From positions 159,507 to 223,506 of the forward strand of contig NZ_JALKFX010000001.1 in NCBI RefSeq assembly GCF_023243045.1: DNA of 64,000 bases. Direction: 5' to 3'. Shown here in pieces: positions 16,029-24,441 of this stretch (within the stretch, counting starts at the first letter, position 1; each line of letters opens with the position of its first letter). The DNA is from Frankia sp. AgB32. Its GTDB lineage: Bacteria; Actinomycetota; Actinomycetes; Frankiales; Frankiaceae. The translations under genes were made by a program, and so were the position numbers. The notes beneath the pieces are model-generated. The model ran no database searches, was not told where the DNA came from, and saw only the letters and a list, made by a program, of their open reading frames with translations.

Positions 16029-16436
16029 TCAGCGGCGTTCGGGCATCTCGATGACGACGTTGGTCGACTTCACCGCGCCGACGGCCAGGACACCGGGCTC
16101 GAGGCCGAGTTCGTCGGCCGCCTCCCGGCTCATCAGGGAGACCAGCCGGTGCGGACCGGCCTGGATCTCCACCTGGGCCATGACCGTGTCCCGGGTGACC
16201 CGGGTGATGATGCCGGGGAACCGGTTGCGGGCGGACTCCGCCACGACGGGGATTACCGTGCTCGGTTGCTCGCCTGCCATATCCTTGGCGAACTCGGCCA
16301 GGTTGGTTCCCTCGACTGCCCGGCGGCCGGCGTCGTCCAGGATGGTCGGCAGGCGGCCGCTGTCCGCCCACCGGCGGACGGTGTCATCGCTGACACCAAG
16401 CAGCGCCGCTGCCTCACTGATCCGGAATCTCGGCAT
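16029..16436 (-). CDS. Molybdenum-responsive HTH-Mop regulator
   Basis: The 135-residue protein joins an N-terminal MerR/excisionase-type helix-turn-helix (FRISEAAALLGVSDDTVRRW) to a C-terminal Mop/TOBE domain (residues 65-133). The latter includes NRFPGIITRVTRDTVMAQVE and ends AVKSTNVVIEMPERR, matching molybdate-binding molbindin. It starts at ATG 16436; an ATG seven codons upstream is weaker. It lies 115 nt upstream of modB on the same strand, where it probably senses molybdate and controls modBC. Such HTH-Mop proteins often precede modABC in actinomycetes. Confidence 0.85.
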   Translation of the reverse strand: MPRFRISEAAALLGVSDDTVRRWADSGRLPTILDDAGRRAVEGTNLAEFAKDMAGEQPSTVIPVVAESARNRFPGIITRVTRDTVMAQVEIQAGPHRLVSLMSREAADELGLEPGVLAVGAVKSTNVVIEMPERR

Positions 16437-16677
16437 TCCTGGATAGTATCCCCGCAAGTTCGGTTACTTGGCGATGGTTGACCCGAATTTGCGGTGATTT
16501 CTACTGCGTTTTTGCCGCTCGTGCGGAGTTCGCTTCGGGCCGTGGCGATAGGCGCCATCGTGGCCTCGCCGCCCCGCCGCGGGCCGGATGGCCGGTTAGC
16601 GCACGGCCGCCGGCGGGAAGCGGCACGATGCGGAGACTGCCCACCCGACCCCGACCCCGTCCCCGGAGGGTCCGCCC

Positions 16678-17181
16678 GTGACACTGCCCACCAAGCCGTC
16701 CATCGCCTCGACCGCTCGCGGCCGGATTCCCGATCCGGAGCGGCAGGCCGCTGACCCGGTGCGGATCAACGTCCGCGCGCTGCTCGTCGAGGGGGATCGG
16801 ATCCTGCTCGCCAACGTACGTGGTCAGACTACCTTCCGCCTGCCCGGCGGCTCGGTGGGCCCCGGAGAGACGGTGCAGGTGGCGCTGCGCCGCCTGCTCG
16901 ACATGCAGGCCGGCATCGAGATCGACTCCGTTACCTTCGTCGGCTGCATCGAGGCGACCGGCGTCGACCGTGGCGTGCCGATCACCGAGGTCGACGTCAT
17001 CTTCGCCGTCGACCGGTCCTGGGCCGGCGAGTTCGGCAGTCGACTCGACGATCTTGACATCGTCTCGGCCCCGCTGGCCGGCCTGGCCGATCTCCAGCTG
17101 CGCCCCGCCAGTCTGCGCCAGCTCCTTCCCGAGTGGCTGCTGCACGCCCGGCCGGCCTGGTTCAGCGCCGCCCGGAGCTGA
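16678..17181 (+). CDS. Nudix-fold protein with degenerate Nudix box
   Basis: A GTG start at 16678 follows GGAGG, giving 167 residues. The fold is Nudix-like: INVRALLVEGDRILLANVRG as the first strands, RLPGGSVGPGETVQVALRRL as the start of the box, and EVDVIFAVDRSW later. The consensus G-X5-E-X7-R-E-U-X-E-E-X-G-U is only partly met. The first Gly, first Glu, the Arg and the last Gly remain, but the E of R-E and both E of E-E are Leu, Met and Gln. Loss of the metal-binding glutamates argues against ordinary pyrophosphohydrolase activity. It may be a ligand-binding or regulatory Nudix homologue. Neighbouring genes give no functional clue. Confidence 0.75.
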   Translation: MTLPTKPSIASTARGRIPDPERQAADPVRINVRALLVEGDRILLANVRGQTTFRLPGGSVGPGETVQVALRRLLDMQAGIEIDSVTFVGCIEATGVDRGVPITEVDVIFAVDRSWAGEFGSRLDDLDIVSAPLAGLADLQLRPASLRQLLPEWLLHARPAWFSAARS

Positions 17182-17313
17182 ACCAGGCGCGGACGGACCG
17201 ACCGGCCGCCGTTGACCTCTACTCGGCTTCAGGTTCTAGTGTGCGGGCCAGACGCCCGGCAGCCGTGTCCTCGGCTGCCGGGGAAGGCCCGCGACCGAAC
17301 CGGAGACCCACGC

Positions 17314-18294
17314 ATGTACGCGGTCAGGCTGCGCGAGTTCGGCCCGGCGGAGAACCTCCGGTACGAGGAGGTGGATGATCCCCGCCCCGCGCCCGGCGAG
17401 GTGCGGATCCGGGTCGAGGCGGCCGGCGTCCACGTCCTCGACACCCGGCTGCGGGAAGGTCTCAGCGGCGGCCCGTTCCCCGCACCGTCGCTGCCGACCA
17501 TCCCCGGCCGGGAGGTCGCCGGGGCCGTCGACGCGCTCGGCGCCGGCGTCGACCCGGTCTGGCGCGGCCAGCAGGTCGTCGCGCACCTCGGGCCGGACGG
17601 GCACGGCTACGCCGAGCTCGCCGTCCGGGCGGTCGACAACGTCCACCCCGTCGCCGACGGACTCACCGCCGCTGCCGCCGTCGCGATGATCGGTACGGGG
17701 CGCACGGCGATGGGCATCCTCGAGGTGGCCGAGCTGTCCGCGCGGGACGTCGTGCTGGTCACCGCCGCGGCCGGCGGCATCGGCGGCCTGCTCGTCCAGG
17801 CCGCCCGCAACGCCGGGGCGACCGTCGTCGGGGTGGCCGGGGGAGCCGCGAAGCTCGCGGCGGTCCGCCGGCTCGGCGCTCACGTCGCCGTCGACTACAC
17901 GCTTCCCGACTGGCCGGACACGGTCCGCGACGCGCTCGGCGGCCGGGCCGTGACGGTGACGCTCGACGGCGTCGGCGGCCAGAGCGGTCGCGCCGCCCTG
18001 GAGCTGACCGGCCAGGGCGGCCGCGTCCTCATGTTCGGCTGGTCGGCGGGCGAGCCGACCGCCCGTACTCCCGCGGACGTGACGGACCGCGGCCTGCGCG
18101 TGGAATCCGAGCTGCCGGGACGCATCATGCGCCGGCCGGGTGGCATCGCCCCACTGGAGCAGGCCGCGCTCGCCGCCGCCACCACCGGGACGCTGGTGCC
18201 GACCGTCCAGACCTTCCCCCTCGCGCAGGCCGCCGCCGCCCACACCGCCCTGCAACGGCGAGAGACCATCGGCAAGGTGGTCCTCGTGCCCTGA
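17314..18294 (+). CDS. Zinc-independent medium-chain dehydrogenase (NADPH:quinone oxidoreductase-like)
   Basis: The 326-residue protein starts MYAVRLREFGPAENLRYEEV, the N-terminal pattern of quinone oxidoreductases. The GroES-like domain covers about 1-125 and includes PGREVAGAVDALGAGVDPVW. The Rossmann domain has the NADP-binding VLVTAAAGGIGGLLVQAARN around residue 150, and a later VTVTLDGVGGQSGRAAL block. The C-terminus, QRRETIGKVVLVP, is standard. Cys/His ligands for zinc are absent, as expected for the subfamily. It probably reduces quinones or enones with NADPH. The start was placed at the first residue of family similarity; a longer frame begins at 17212. Confidence 0.88.
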   Translation: MYAVRLREFGPAENLRYEEVDDPRPAPGEVRIRVEAAGVHVLDTRLREGLSGGPFPAPSLPTIPGREVAGAVDALGAGVDPVWRGQQVVAHLGPDGHGYAELAVRAVDNVHPVADGLTAAAAVAMIGTGRTAMGILEVAELSARDVVLVTAAAGGIGGLLVQAARNAGATVVGVAGGAAKLAAVRRLGAHVAVDYTLPDWPDTVRDALGGRAVTVTLDGVGGQSGRAALELTGQGGRVLMFGWSAGEPTARTPADVTDRGLRVESELPGRIMRRPGGIAPLEQAALAAATTGTLVPTVQTFPLAQAAAAHTALQRRETIGKVVLVP

Positions 18295-18374
18295 GCTGGT
18301 GCTGTGCCCCGAGGCGGTGCTGTGGCCCGAGGCGGAGCTGTTGCCGCCGCGGGCGCTCCTGGCCCGGCCGTGGG

Positions 18375-18572
18375 GTGTGGATGATGGCGGCCGTGGTGCG
18401 GAGCGGGATCGTGCTCCCCGCTGCCGAGGATCCGGCCGCGGTCGCGCGGGAGCTCGCCGCCGAACTCGGTGAACTCGCCCGGTGGTTGGCGCTCGACCGG
18501 ATCGAGGTGGTCCCGACAGGCACCCTCGCGTCCCCGCGTGCCCACGCCGTCGCCGTGGCCACCGCCGGGTAG
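18375..18572 (+). pseudogene. Short ORF resembling the C-terminus of a winged-helix YcaQ-like protein
   Basis: The 65-codon frame reads SGIVLPAAEDPAAVARELA, then ELGELARWLALDRIEVVPTG. This resembles the last 50 residues of actinobacterial winged-helix DNA-glycosylase-like (YcaQ/AlkZ) proteins, which end with an A-A-E-L-R-x-(L/M)-A-x-W-L-G-L motif. No other part of that family lies upstream, where the oxidoreductase stops at 18294. It is either a remnant left by deletion or an unrelated small protein. The call rests on a short, repetitive alanine-rich match and is tentative. Confidence 0.3.
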
Positions 18573-18679
18573 CCGGCCGGCGGCTACCCTCGCGGAGTGC
18601 CACCTACGGTTTCGATTCATCCTGGCGTGGCCAGGCACACACACCGGCTCATGAGGCCGCGCTCCAGGCGGGTGGGTAC

Positions 18680-19213
18680 GTGCGCACCGTCGGCGTGACA
18701 GGGCATCGCGGCCTCACCGGGGACCAGAGCAGCCTTGTCGCCGCGGAGCTTCGCCGGGTGCTGCGGCCCCTCGCCGCCGGCGGCTTCGCCGGCATCAGCT
18801 GTCTGGCCGACGGTGCGGACACCGTCTTCGCCGACGTGGTCCTGCAGCTCGGGGGACGGTTGATCTCGGTGATCCCCGCCGCTGGCTACCGGGAGTTTCA
18901 GCCCGCCGCCCACCTGGGTGATTTCGATCGGCTGCTGAGCAGTTCCGCGGAGGTGCGCCGGCAGGATCGTCCGATGCCCGATCTGGCGAGTCTGATGGAT
19001 GCCAGCCGGGCGCTCGTCGACGCCTCCGACCAGATCCTCGCGGTCTGGGACGGCCTGCCCGCCCGCGGCTTCGGCGGTACGGCGGACGTCGTCGACTACG
19101 CTCGCCGACGCAGCCGCCCGGTGCAGATCATCTGGCCGCGGGGAGCCGTGCGCCGGCCCGCCGACCCCGCGACGGACGCCGACCCCACCACCTTCCGGGC
19201 CGACCGGGATTAG
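18680..19213 (+). CDS. SLOG-type Rossmann nucleotide-binding protein
   Basis: The 177-residue reading starts at GTG 18680 (VRTVGVTGHRGLTGDQ). The N-terminal TVGVTGHRGL strand-loop and the ISCLADGADTVFADVVLQLG block match SLOG/LOG-like Rossmannoid proteins, where GHR and the G-A-D loop contact a nucleotide ligand. The later block LVDASDQILAVWDGLPARGFGGTADVVDY is the conserved D-x-x-x-A-x-W-D-G-x(n)-G-G-T-A-D motif of the family. Related domains bind nucleotides or NAD-like signals in stress and conflict systems, but stand-alone versions are uncharacterised. The frame is open upstream to 18482, where the translation looks non-coding. No partner gene is evident. Confidence 0.72.
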   Translation: MRTVGVTGHRGLTGDQSSLVAAELRRVLRPLAAGGFAGISCLADGADTVFADVVLQLGGRLISVIPAAGYREFQPAAHLGDFDRLLSSSAEVRRQDRPMPDLASLMDASRALVDASDQILAVWDGLPARGFGGTADVVDYARRRSRPVQIIWPRGAVRRPADPATDADPTTFRADRD

Positions 19214-19433
19214 GTCGTGTCCGGCCGATCATGGTGAGGGCATCCGGACACCGGTCCCTGCAAAGCGACCAGTCGGCAGCGCAATCGGCCCCTCCATGGA
19301 ACCCGACCGGCTCACCGGGCCACAACCCACAAAATGACGACTCACCCACCAGCAAGATCGCCCGGACGCTGCCTGGCCGGCCAGCCCCCGCCACGACGGT
19401 CGGGGGCGGCGGGGATTGCCGACCGCGAGGCAC

Positions 19434-21788
19434 TCAGCGGGGTGTCAGCGCCACCACGCCGATCGGAACCGCGGCAAGACCGTTGCCGGCAGCGGAGGTG
19501 CTCGCCGCCGTGCTGGCTGGTGTCTGCTGCGCCGACGGCCGGTGGGCGCTGGTGGCCGCCGGTGCCCCCGCGGCGGCCGCCCGCACGGCCGGAATCCGAC
19601 CCATCGGCCGGTTGGCCGCGGGGCGGACCGCCGGCTGTGGTGCGACCTGCTGTGGTGCGACCTGCTGTGGCGCGGCCGGTTTGGCGGCTGCCGGCTGGGG
19701 TGCTGCGGGCTGGGGTGCTGCCGCGGGCTGGGGTGCTGGCTGTGGTGGAGCTGGCTGGGGCGCGGGGGCGATGGACGGCCGGTTGGTCGGGGTGAGCGGG
19801 GTGATCAGGAGACCTGCCGGGAGCTGCGCGGCCAAACCGCCGCCCACGGCTGGTCGGTCTGTCGACAGGGGCGGCGCGGTGCCGTCGTCCCCGGTGCCGG
19901 CCGCGAGGGTCAGCATGTTCACCGCGGAGTCCTGGGCGCTCAGATGCCGCTGCTGCTCCTGCGCGGCCGGCGCGAGTGCCTCGTCGTCGCCGGTGGTGCC
20001 GGCGCCGGCCGACGCCGACGGGACGGGTGCGCCGATGACGGGGACGTGATCGGCGGCGCGACTGTCGGTGGCGTCGTCTCCGGACCGCGTCTCGTGCAGG
20101 GGCGCCTGGGCGCCGGTGGTCACGTCGTCGCTTGCGCCCGCTCCGAGCCCCGCGGCCGTCGCCGCCGCCGCGACCGCGGCGGCCGCCGCCACGGCGATGG
20201 CCGCCGCCGGGCGAACCCAGGGGCGCCGCCGGCGCTCGGCGTCGCTGCCCGCCTCGACGTTGCCGCCCGCGGGGCGCGGTGGAAGGAGACGGATGGCCGG
20301 TTCGGCCGACCCACGCCTCGGCGTCCCGTGATCGGCGTCGGCTGCGCCAGCCAGGGCGCCGTCGGCCGCCGCCACCGGTTCGGTCCGGCCGCGTCGGGTC
20401 GGGCGACCCGGCCTGACCGCCGCGTCCTGCGCCGACGGCGGCAGGGGCGACGGCGGAAGGCTGGCCAGCGGTGGAAGCAGAATGCTGAGCGCGTCCAGCT
20501 CCGTACCCATCGCCTCGACGTGTTGGTCGCTGCCTGCGCTGCCGCGACGAGTCTTCCTGCCGGGCCCGGCCGACCGGGAGGCGCCGTGCCGCGTCGCGCC
20601 GGCGGTGCCACCGGCCCGAGCGGCGCTGTGCCGACCTCCGCCGGCGGGGCGGGCGTCCCCGGCTCGGGCGGCGTCCGGGCGCCTCGTCGGCGGCGCGGCT
20701 TCGGCCGGCGCCGGACCGACGGTCCCGGTTGCCCGCGGACGGGGATCCCGCGACGCGCTCGGGCGCGGGTTCGGCCCGTCGATCGTGTCCGGTACGGAAG
20801 CGGCGGGCCTGGTGGTTGGTGCGCCGCTGCTGTCCCGCGCCTGGCCGCGGCGTTCGGAGCCGGGGATGACGGTCGCCCGCTCCGGAGCCAGGCTGGGAAG
20901 GTCGCGCTGGTCCCGCTCGCGCCTGGCCCGCGACGGGCGGGCACGCCCGGCGGTGAGCAGGGCCAGCAGCTCCGAGGTGTCGGGCAGGGAGGCGCCGTCG
21001 GCCTGCCGCACGCAGGCGAGCGCCCGGCGCACCCCGGGGCTGGTCGGGAGGTCGGGACCGGAGCGGTCCGCGCGCCGCCAGGCGCCGCGGGCGGCCGGTT
21101 CCACCGCGCCGCCCGCCCGGCCGGTGGCGGCCAGGTCGACGATGCCGGCCCAGGCGACGATGTCCGCCGCGGGACCCTCCCACCCGCTGGCGGCGGGCCC
21201 GTAGCCGTAGCCGGGCACGTAACCGCCCCCGGTGAGGGCGCTGGCACCGCTGCGGGCGGCGGTCGTCACCAGCAGCGGCCGCAGCGCGGCGGCGATTCCG
21301 AGGTCGACCAGGCGGGGGCCGACCACGGACAGCACGAGGTCGGTGGCCGTCAGGTCACCCAGCGCGCCGATGGTGTGATGGGCCGCCTCGATCGTCATCA
21401 GCAGGGTTCGGGCCAGCCGGTCGATCTCGTCGACGGACAGCGGGCCCCGTTCGGCCAGTTCCCGCGCCAGCGTCGGGCCGCCGACGAACTCGCTGACCAC
21501 GTAGGGACGGTCCGCCTCCGGCGCGGCGTCGAGCACGCCACAGGTGTGCGGCCCGGCCAGGGCGCGGGCGCGGTCGACCGCGGCGGCGAAGCGGGCCCGC
21601 ATGTCGGCGCGCGGCGAGTCGCCCGGATGCAGCGAGCGGACCGCGACCTGCGCGCCGCCGGGAGCCCGGCCGAGGTGCACGACGCCGGTGATACCCGCGT
21701 CGATGCGGCCGAGGAGCTGGTAGGGCCCGAGCGCGTCCGGCTCGCCGGGAGCGAGGGGCGCGACGTGGCGCGGAAGTCGAACAGTCAT
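19434..21788 (-). CDS. Membrane-anchored Ser/Thr kinase-like protein, probable pseudokinase
   Basis: This 784-residue protein has an N-terminal kinase-like fold: GPYQLLGRIDAGITGVVHLG as glycine-loop region, VAVRSL in place of the VAIK lysine, GDLTATDLVLS in place of HRDLKPxN, and LVDLGIA for DFG. The catalytic-loop and Mg Asp remain, but the ATP-anchoring Lys is Arg and the catalytic-loop Lys and Asn are Thr and Asp. Activity is therefore doubtful. A long disordered Arg/Pro/Ala segment follows (about 280-540), then one Ala-rich membrane helix near 545-570. The extracellular tail contains Q-P-A-A-P repeats (nucleotides about 19655-19760). Actinobacterial PASTA-less kinase-like proteins of this shape sense envelope cues. 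It may act as a scaffold. Confidence 0.75.
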   Translation of the reverse strand: MTVRLPRHVAPLAPGEPDALGPYQLLGRIDAGITGVVHLGRAPGGAQVAVRSLHPGDSPRADMRARFAAAVDRARALAGPHTCGVLDAAPEADRPYVVSEFVGGPTLARELAERGPLSVDEIDRLARTLLMTIEAAHHTIGALGDLTATDLVLSVVGPRLVDLGIAAALRPLLVTTAARSGASALTGGGYVPGYGYGPAASGWEGPAADIVAWAGIVDLAATGRAGGAVEPAARGAWRRADRSGPDLPTSPGVRRALACVRQADGASLPDTSELLALLTAGRARPSRARRERDQRDLPSLAPERATVIPGSERRGQARDSSGAPTTRPAASVPDTIDGPNPRPSASRDPRPRATGTVGPAPAEAAPPTRRPDAARAGDARPAGGGRHSAARAGGTAGATRHGASRSAGPGRKTRRGSAGSDQHVEAMGTELDALSILLPPLASLPPSPLPPSAQDAAVRPGRPTRRGRTEPVAAADGALAGAADADHGTPRRGSAEPAIRLLPPRPAGGNVEAGSDAERRRRPWVRPAAAIAVAAAAAVAAAATAAGLGAGASDDVTTGAQAPLHETRSGDDATDSRAADHVPVIGAPVPSASAGAGTTGDDEALAPAAQEQQRHLSAQDSAVNMLTLAAGTGDDGTAPPLSTDRPAVGGGLAAQLPAGLLITPLTPTNRPSIAPAPQPAPPQPAPQPAAAPQPAAPQPAAAKPAAPQQVAPQQVAPQPAVRPAANRPMGRIPAVRAAAAGAPAATSAHRPSAQQTPASTAASTSAAGNGLAAVPIGVVALTPR

Positions 21789-21876
21789 GAAGGGCTGCCC
21801 CGGGTGCGACTCGAGGATCGCCGGTGGCGACTGACCTCTCCGACGGTAGCTACTCAGGTCGCGTCCGTGAAGGCCG

Positions 21877-22695
21877 CTAAGCCCCCTTCTTCGGGACGGT
21901 CCCGGTCGTGGTCGCCACAGCGCGGCCTTCCCCGCCGCCCTTACCGGCGCCGAGCTGCACGGCTTCGGGGTGCGCCGCCCCGATGCCGTCGAGCAGCCAA
22001 CCCAGCGCCTGCTCGAAGCGCGTCGGGCGCCGCAGGCATCCGCTCGTCCACAGGTTGCGCAGCCGCGGGAGGTCCTCCGCGCGGACGAGCTCCCCGAAGT
22101 CCGGCATCGGCTGGAGCACCTCGGCCCAGGGGTCGCCGGAGTCGGCCGGATTCCCGGTGGGCGGGGGGAAGGCGCGGACGCCGAGCTCCCGCAGGGTGCA
22201 GCCGACCACGAGATCGCTCACGGAGTGCAGGATGCGCAGCTGCTCGTCCAGATCGTCGGTGATCATCGAGACGACGGTGAGGTACTGCTCGATGTGGCGC
22301 ATCTTGTTGGGGCCGCGCGCGGGGCGGGCGACGACGTGCAGCGCCCACGGGTGGCGCTGGTAGGACTCCCGGGTCCGCTGGGCGATCGCGGTGAGCGCGG
22401 TGCGCCAGTCCGCCGGCACCTCGGCGAGCAGGTGCTCGCCCATGAACTCGTCCCACATCAGGTCGAGCAGCTCGTCCTTGTCGCGGACGTGGTAATAGAG
22501 CGTCATCGTGCCGACGCCGACGGTGGTGGCCAGTCGTCGCATGGACACTGCCGCGAGGCCGTCGACGTCCGCGATGTCGATGGCGGCCCGGGCCAGCAGC
22601 TCGGGATGCAGCCTCGGCCTGCTGGCCGCCGCGGTAGCCAGCGCCGCATGACCGCTCCGACCTGGCTCAACAGCTGGATCTGCTGGCGCAGCCAT
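21877..22695 (-). CDS. TetR-family transcriptional repressor
   Basis: The 272-residue protein begins at ATG 22695, preceded by GGAGGTGACC. An N-terminal HTH lies near residues 30-75: LARAAIDIADVDGLAAVSMR then LATTVGVGTMTLYYHVRDKD, the TetR recognition-helix region. The C-terminal domain (TetR_C type, as in TetR class proteins) contains WALHVVARPARGPNKMRHIE. It is divergent from a DHA2-family exporter, with palindromic sites between them, so it almost certainly represses that exporter and itself until a drug-like ligand binds (inference from arrangement). The longer open frame extending to 23514 runs antisense through the exporter gene and is not coding. Confidence 0.9.
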   Translation of the reverse strand: MAAPADPAVEPGRSGHAALATAAASRPRLHPELLARAAIDIADVDGLAAVSMRRLATTVGVGTMTLYYHVRDKDELLDLMWDEFMGEHLLAEVPADWRTALTAIAQRTRESYQRHPWALHVVARPARGPNKMRHIEQYLTVVSMITDDLDEQLRILHSVSDLVVGCTLRELGVRAFPPPTGNPADSGDPWAEVLQPMPDFGELVRAEDLPRLRNLWTSGCLRRPTRFEQALGWLLDGIGAAHPEAVQLGAGKGGGEGRAVATTTGTVPKKGA

Positions 22696-22753
22696 CTTCT
22701 GGTCACCTCCGAGAGCGTGCGGCCGACGCACGCCGTTTTGCCGCTCGTACATC

Positions 22754-22800
22754 GTACGGCGTATGGTGGTCCTCGTCGTCGTACGGCGTACGACGACGAG
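22754..22800. promoter_or_regulatory. Probable TetR operator pair between divergent regulator and exporter
   Basis: A 29-nt palindrome at 22772-22800 has perfect 13-nt arms (arm ctcgtcgtcgtac, centre ggc). Its core GTACGGCGTA recurs at 22754-22763, 27 bp away centre to centre. The two copies lie between the TetR start (22695) and the exporter ribosome site (22808-22814). The spacing and symmetry are those expected for cooperative TetR-dimer binding. The 29-nt site ends only 23 nt from the exporter start, so binding there would block transcription or initiation. Confidence 0.8.
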
Positions 22801-22822
22801 TGGAGGTGGGAGGACCTTGGCG

Positions 22823-24412
22823 ATGAGTTCAGAGGCGATGAGTTCAGAGGCGACGGCGAGTTCGGAATCGAAAGCGAGTTCGAAAAGTGGGGCGGCCGAC
22901 CGGTCGCGGGCGAGCTGGGCGGTCCTGGCGGTGTGCTGCCTGGCCCAGTTCATGGTGGTGCTCGACATCTCCATCGTGAACATCGCCCTGCCGTCGATGC
23001 AGGACGACCTCCACATGTCGGCCGGTGGGCTGCAGTGGGTGGTGAACGCGTACACGCTGGCCTTCGCCGGTCTGCTGCTGTTCGGCGGGCGCGCGGCGGA
23101 CCTGTTCGGCCGGCGGCGGGTGTTCGTCTTCGGCCTGGCGCTCTTCACGCTGGCCAGCCTCGGCGGCGGCCTGGCCCAGAACGAGACGCAGCTCATCATC
23201 GCGCGGGCGGTGCAGGGCCTCGGCGGTGCCGTGCTGGCGCCGGCCACCCTGAGCCTGCTGATGACCTCCTTCGCCGAGGGGCGGGAGCGGACCCGGGCGG
23301 TCGGCGCCTGGGGCGCGACGGCGGCCAGCGGTGGTGCGTTCGGCACGGTCCTCGGTGGCGTCCTGACGGACGTCGCCAACTGGCGCTGGGTGCTGTTCGT
23401 GAACGTGCCGATCGGTGCGCTGTTGATTGTCGCCGCGCGGGCGGTGCTGGTGGAGTCGCGCGGCCAGGTCAACCGGCTTCGTGACCTCGACGTGCCGGGC
23501 ACCCTGACGGTCACGGGTGGGCTGGTGCTGCTGGTCTACGCGATCGTGCGCACCGAGAGTGACTCCTGGACATCGGCGACCACGATCGGCATGCTGGCCG
23601 GCGGAGTCGCCCTGCTCGTCGCGTTCCTCGTGATCGAGGCGACGAGCGACAACCCGCTGGTGCCGCTCGGTATCTTCCGCTACCCGGGCATCGCGGTGGC
23701 GAACTCCATCGCGGCCGTGCTGGGTGCCGGCATGTTCGCCGTGCTGTTCTTCCTGACGCTGTACCTGCAGCGGGTCCAGGGCTTCAGCCCGCTGCGGGCC
23801 GGGGTCGCGATCCTCCCCATGCCGGTGTCGATCATCATTGCCTCGCAGACCGTGACGCGGGTCATCGGGCGGCTGGGGCCGCGTCCGATCATCCTGACCG
23901 GTGTGGTGCTGGGCGCGGCGGGCCAGTTCTGGATGACGGGCATCTCCGCGGGCGGTTCCTACTGGGCGGAGGTGTTCGGGCCCATCTCCCTGATGTCGCT
24001 CGGCATCGGCACGGTAATGGTCGCGATGGTCTCGGCCGCCACCGCGGGCGTGCCCCTGCACATGGCCGGCCTCGCCTCCGGGCTGATGAACACCGGCCGG
24101 CAGATCGGCGCGGCTGTCGGTCTCGCCGTTGTCACCACCCTCGCCGCGAACCGGACCGCGCATGAGACCAGCCACGGCGCGACCGTGCCCGACGCGCTGA
24201 CCTCCGGGTACTCCTTCGGCCTGCTGCTGGCGGCCTGCGTGTTCGTGGTCGGCGTGCCGCTCGCGCTGCTGCTGCCGCGTCGCCGCGGACCCGTCGCGCC
24301 GGTGCCGGCAGCGGCCGGCCCGTCGGACGGCGAGCCGCTCGTGGTCGCCGACGCCGACGTTCCGGTGAACGCAGGCGTCGTCGCGCAGGCCGCCGGGGGC
24401 GCCGAAGTCTGA
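22823..24412 (+). CDS. MFS drug exporter, DHA2 (14-TMS) family
   Basis: The 529-residue protein starts at ATG 22823 after GGGAGGA. A short Ser/Ala-rich N-tail precedes 14 hydrophobic segments. The DHA2 signature LDISIVNIALPSMQ is in helix 1 and GGRAADLFGRRRVFVFGLAL is the motif A loop. The motif C-type segment is WGATAASGGAFGTVLGGVL in helix 5. Members are proton antiporters exporting drugs or natural products (EmrB/QacA-like). The adjacent divergent TetR gene and operator support inducible efflux. The substrate cannot be deduced. Confidence 0.92.
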   Translation: MSSEAMSSEATASSESKASSKSGAADRSRASWAVLAVCCLAQFMVVLDISIVNIALPSMQDDLHMSAGGLQWVVNAYTLAFAGLLLFGGRAADLFGRRRVFVFGLALFTLASLGGGLAQNETQLIIARAVQGLGGAVLAPATLSLLMTSFAEGRERTRAVGAWGATAASGGAFGTVLGGVLTDVANWRWVLFVNVPIGALLIVAARAVLVESRGQVNRLRDLDVPGTLTVTGGLVLLVYAIVRTESDSWTSATTIGMLAGGVALLVAFLVIEATSDNPLVPLGIFRYPGIAVANSIAAVLGAGMFAVLFFLTLYLQRVQGFSPLRAGVAILPMPVSIIIASQTVTRVIGRLGPRPIILTGVVLGAAGQFWMTGISAGGSYWAEVFGPISLMSLGIGTVMVAMVSAATAGVPLHMAGLASGLMNTGRQIGAAVGLAVVTTLAANRTAHETSHGATVPDALTSGYSFGLLLAACVFVVGVPLALLLPRRRGPVAPVPAAAGPSDGEPLVVADADVPVNAGVVAQAAGGAEV

Positions 24413-24441
24413 TCCCCCGCGGGGCAGTTCCCAGGGCACGC

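Noticed and set aside
16029..16371. Remnant of modA upstream of modB
   Set aside because: The minus-strand frames there give Arg/Gly-rich shadow sequence without any binding-protein motif, and the space between regulator and modB is only 115 nt.
21877..23514. 545-codon TetR reading
   Set aside because: The region above 22695 is antisense to the DHA2 exporter; the HTH and ribosome site place the start at 22695.
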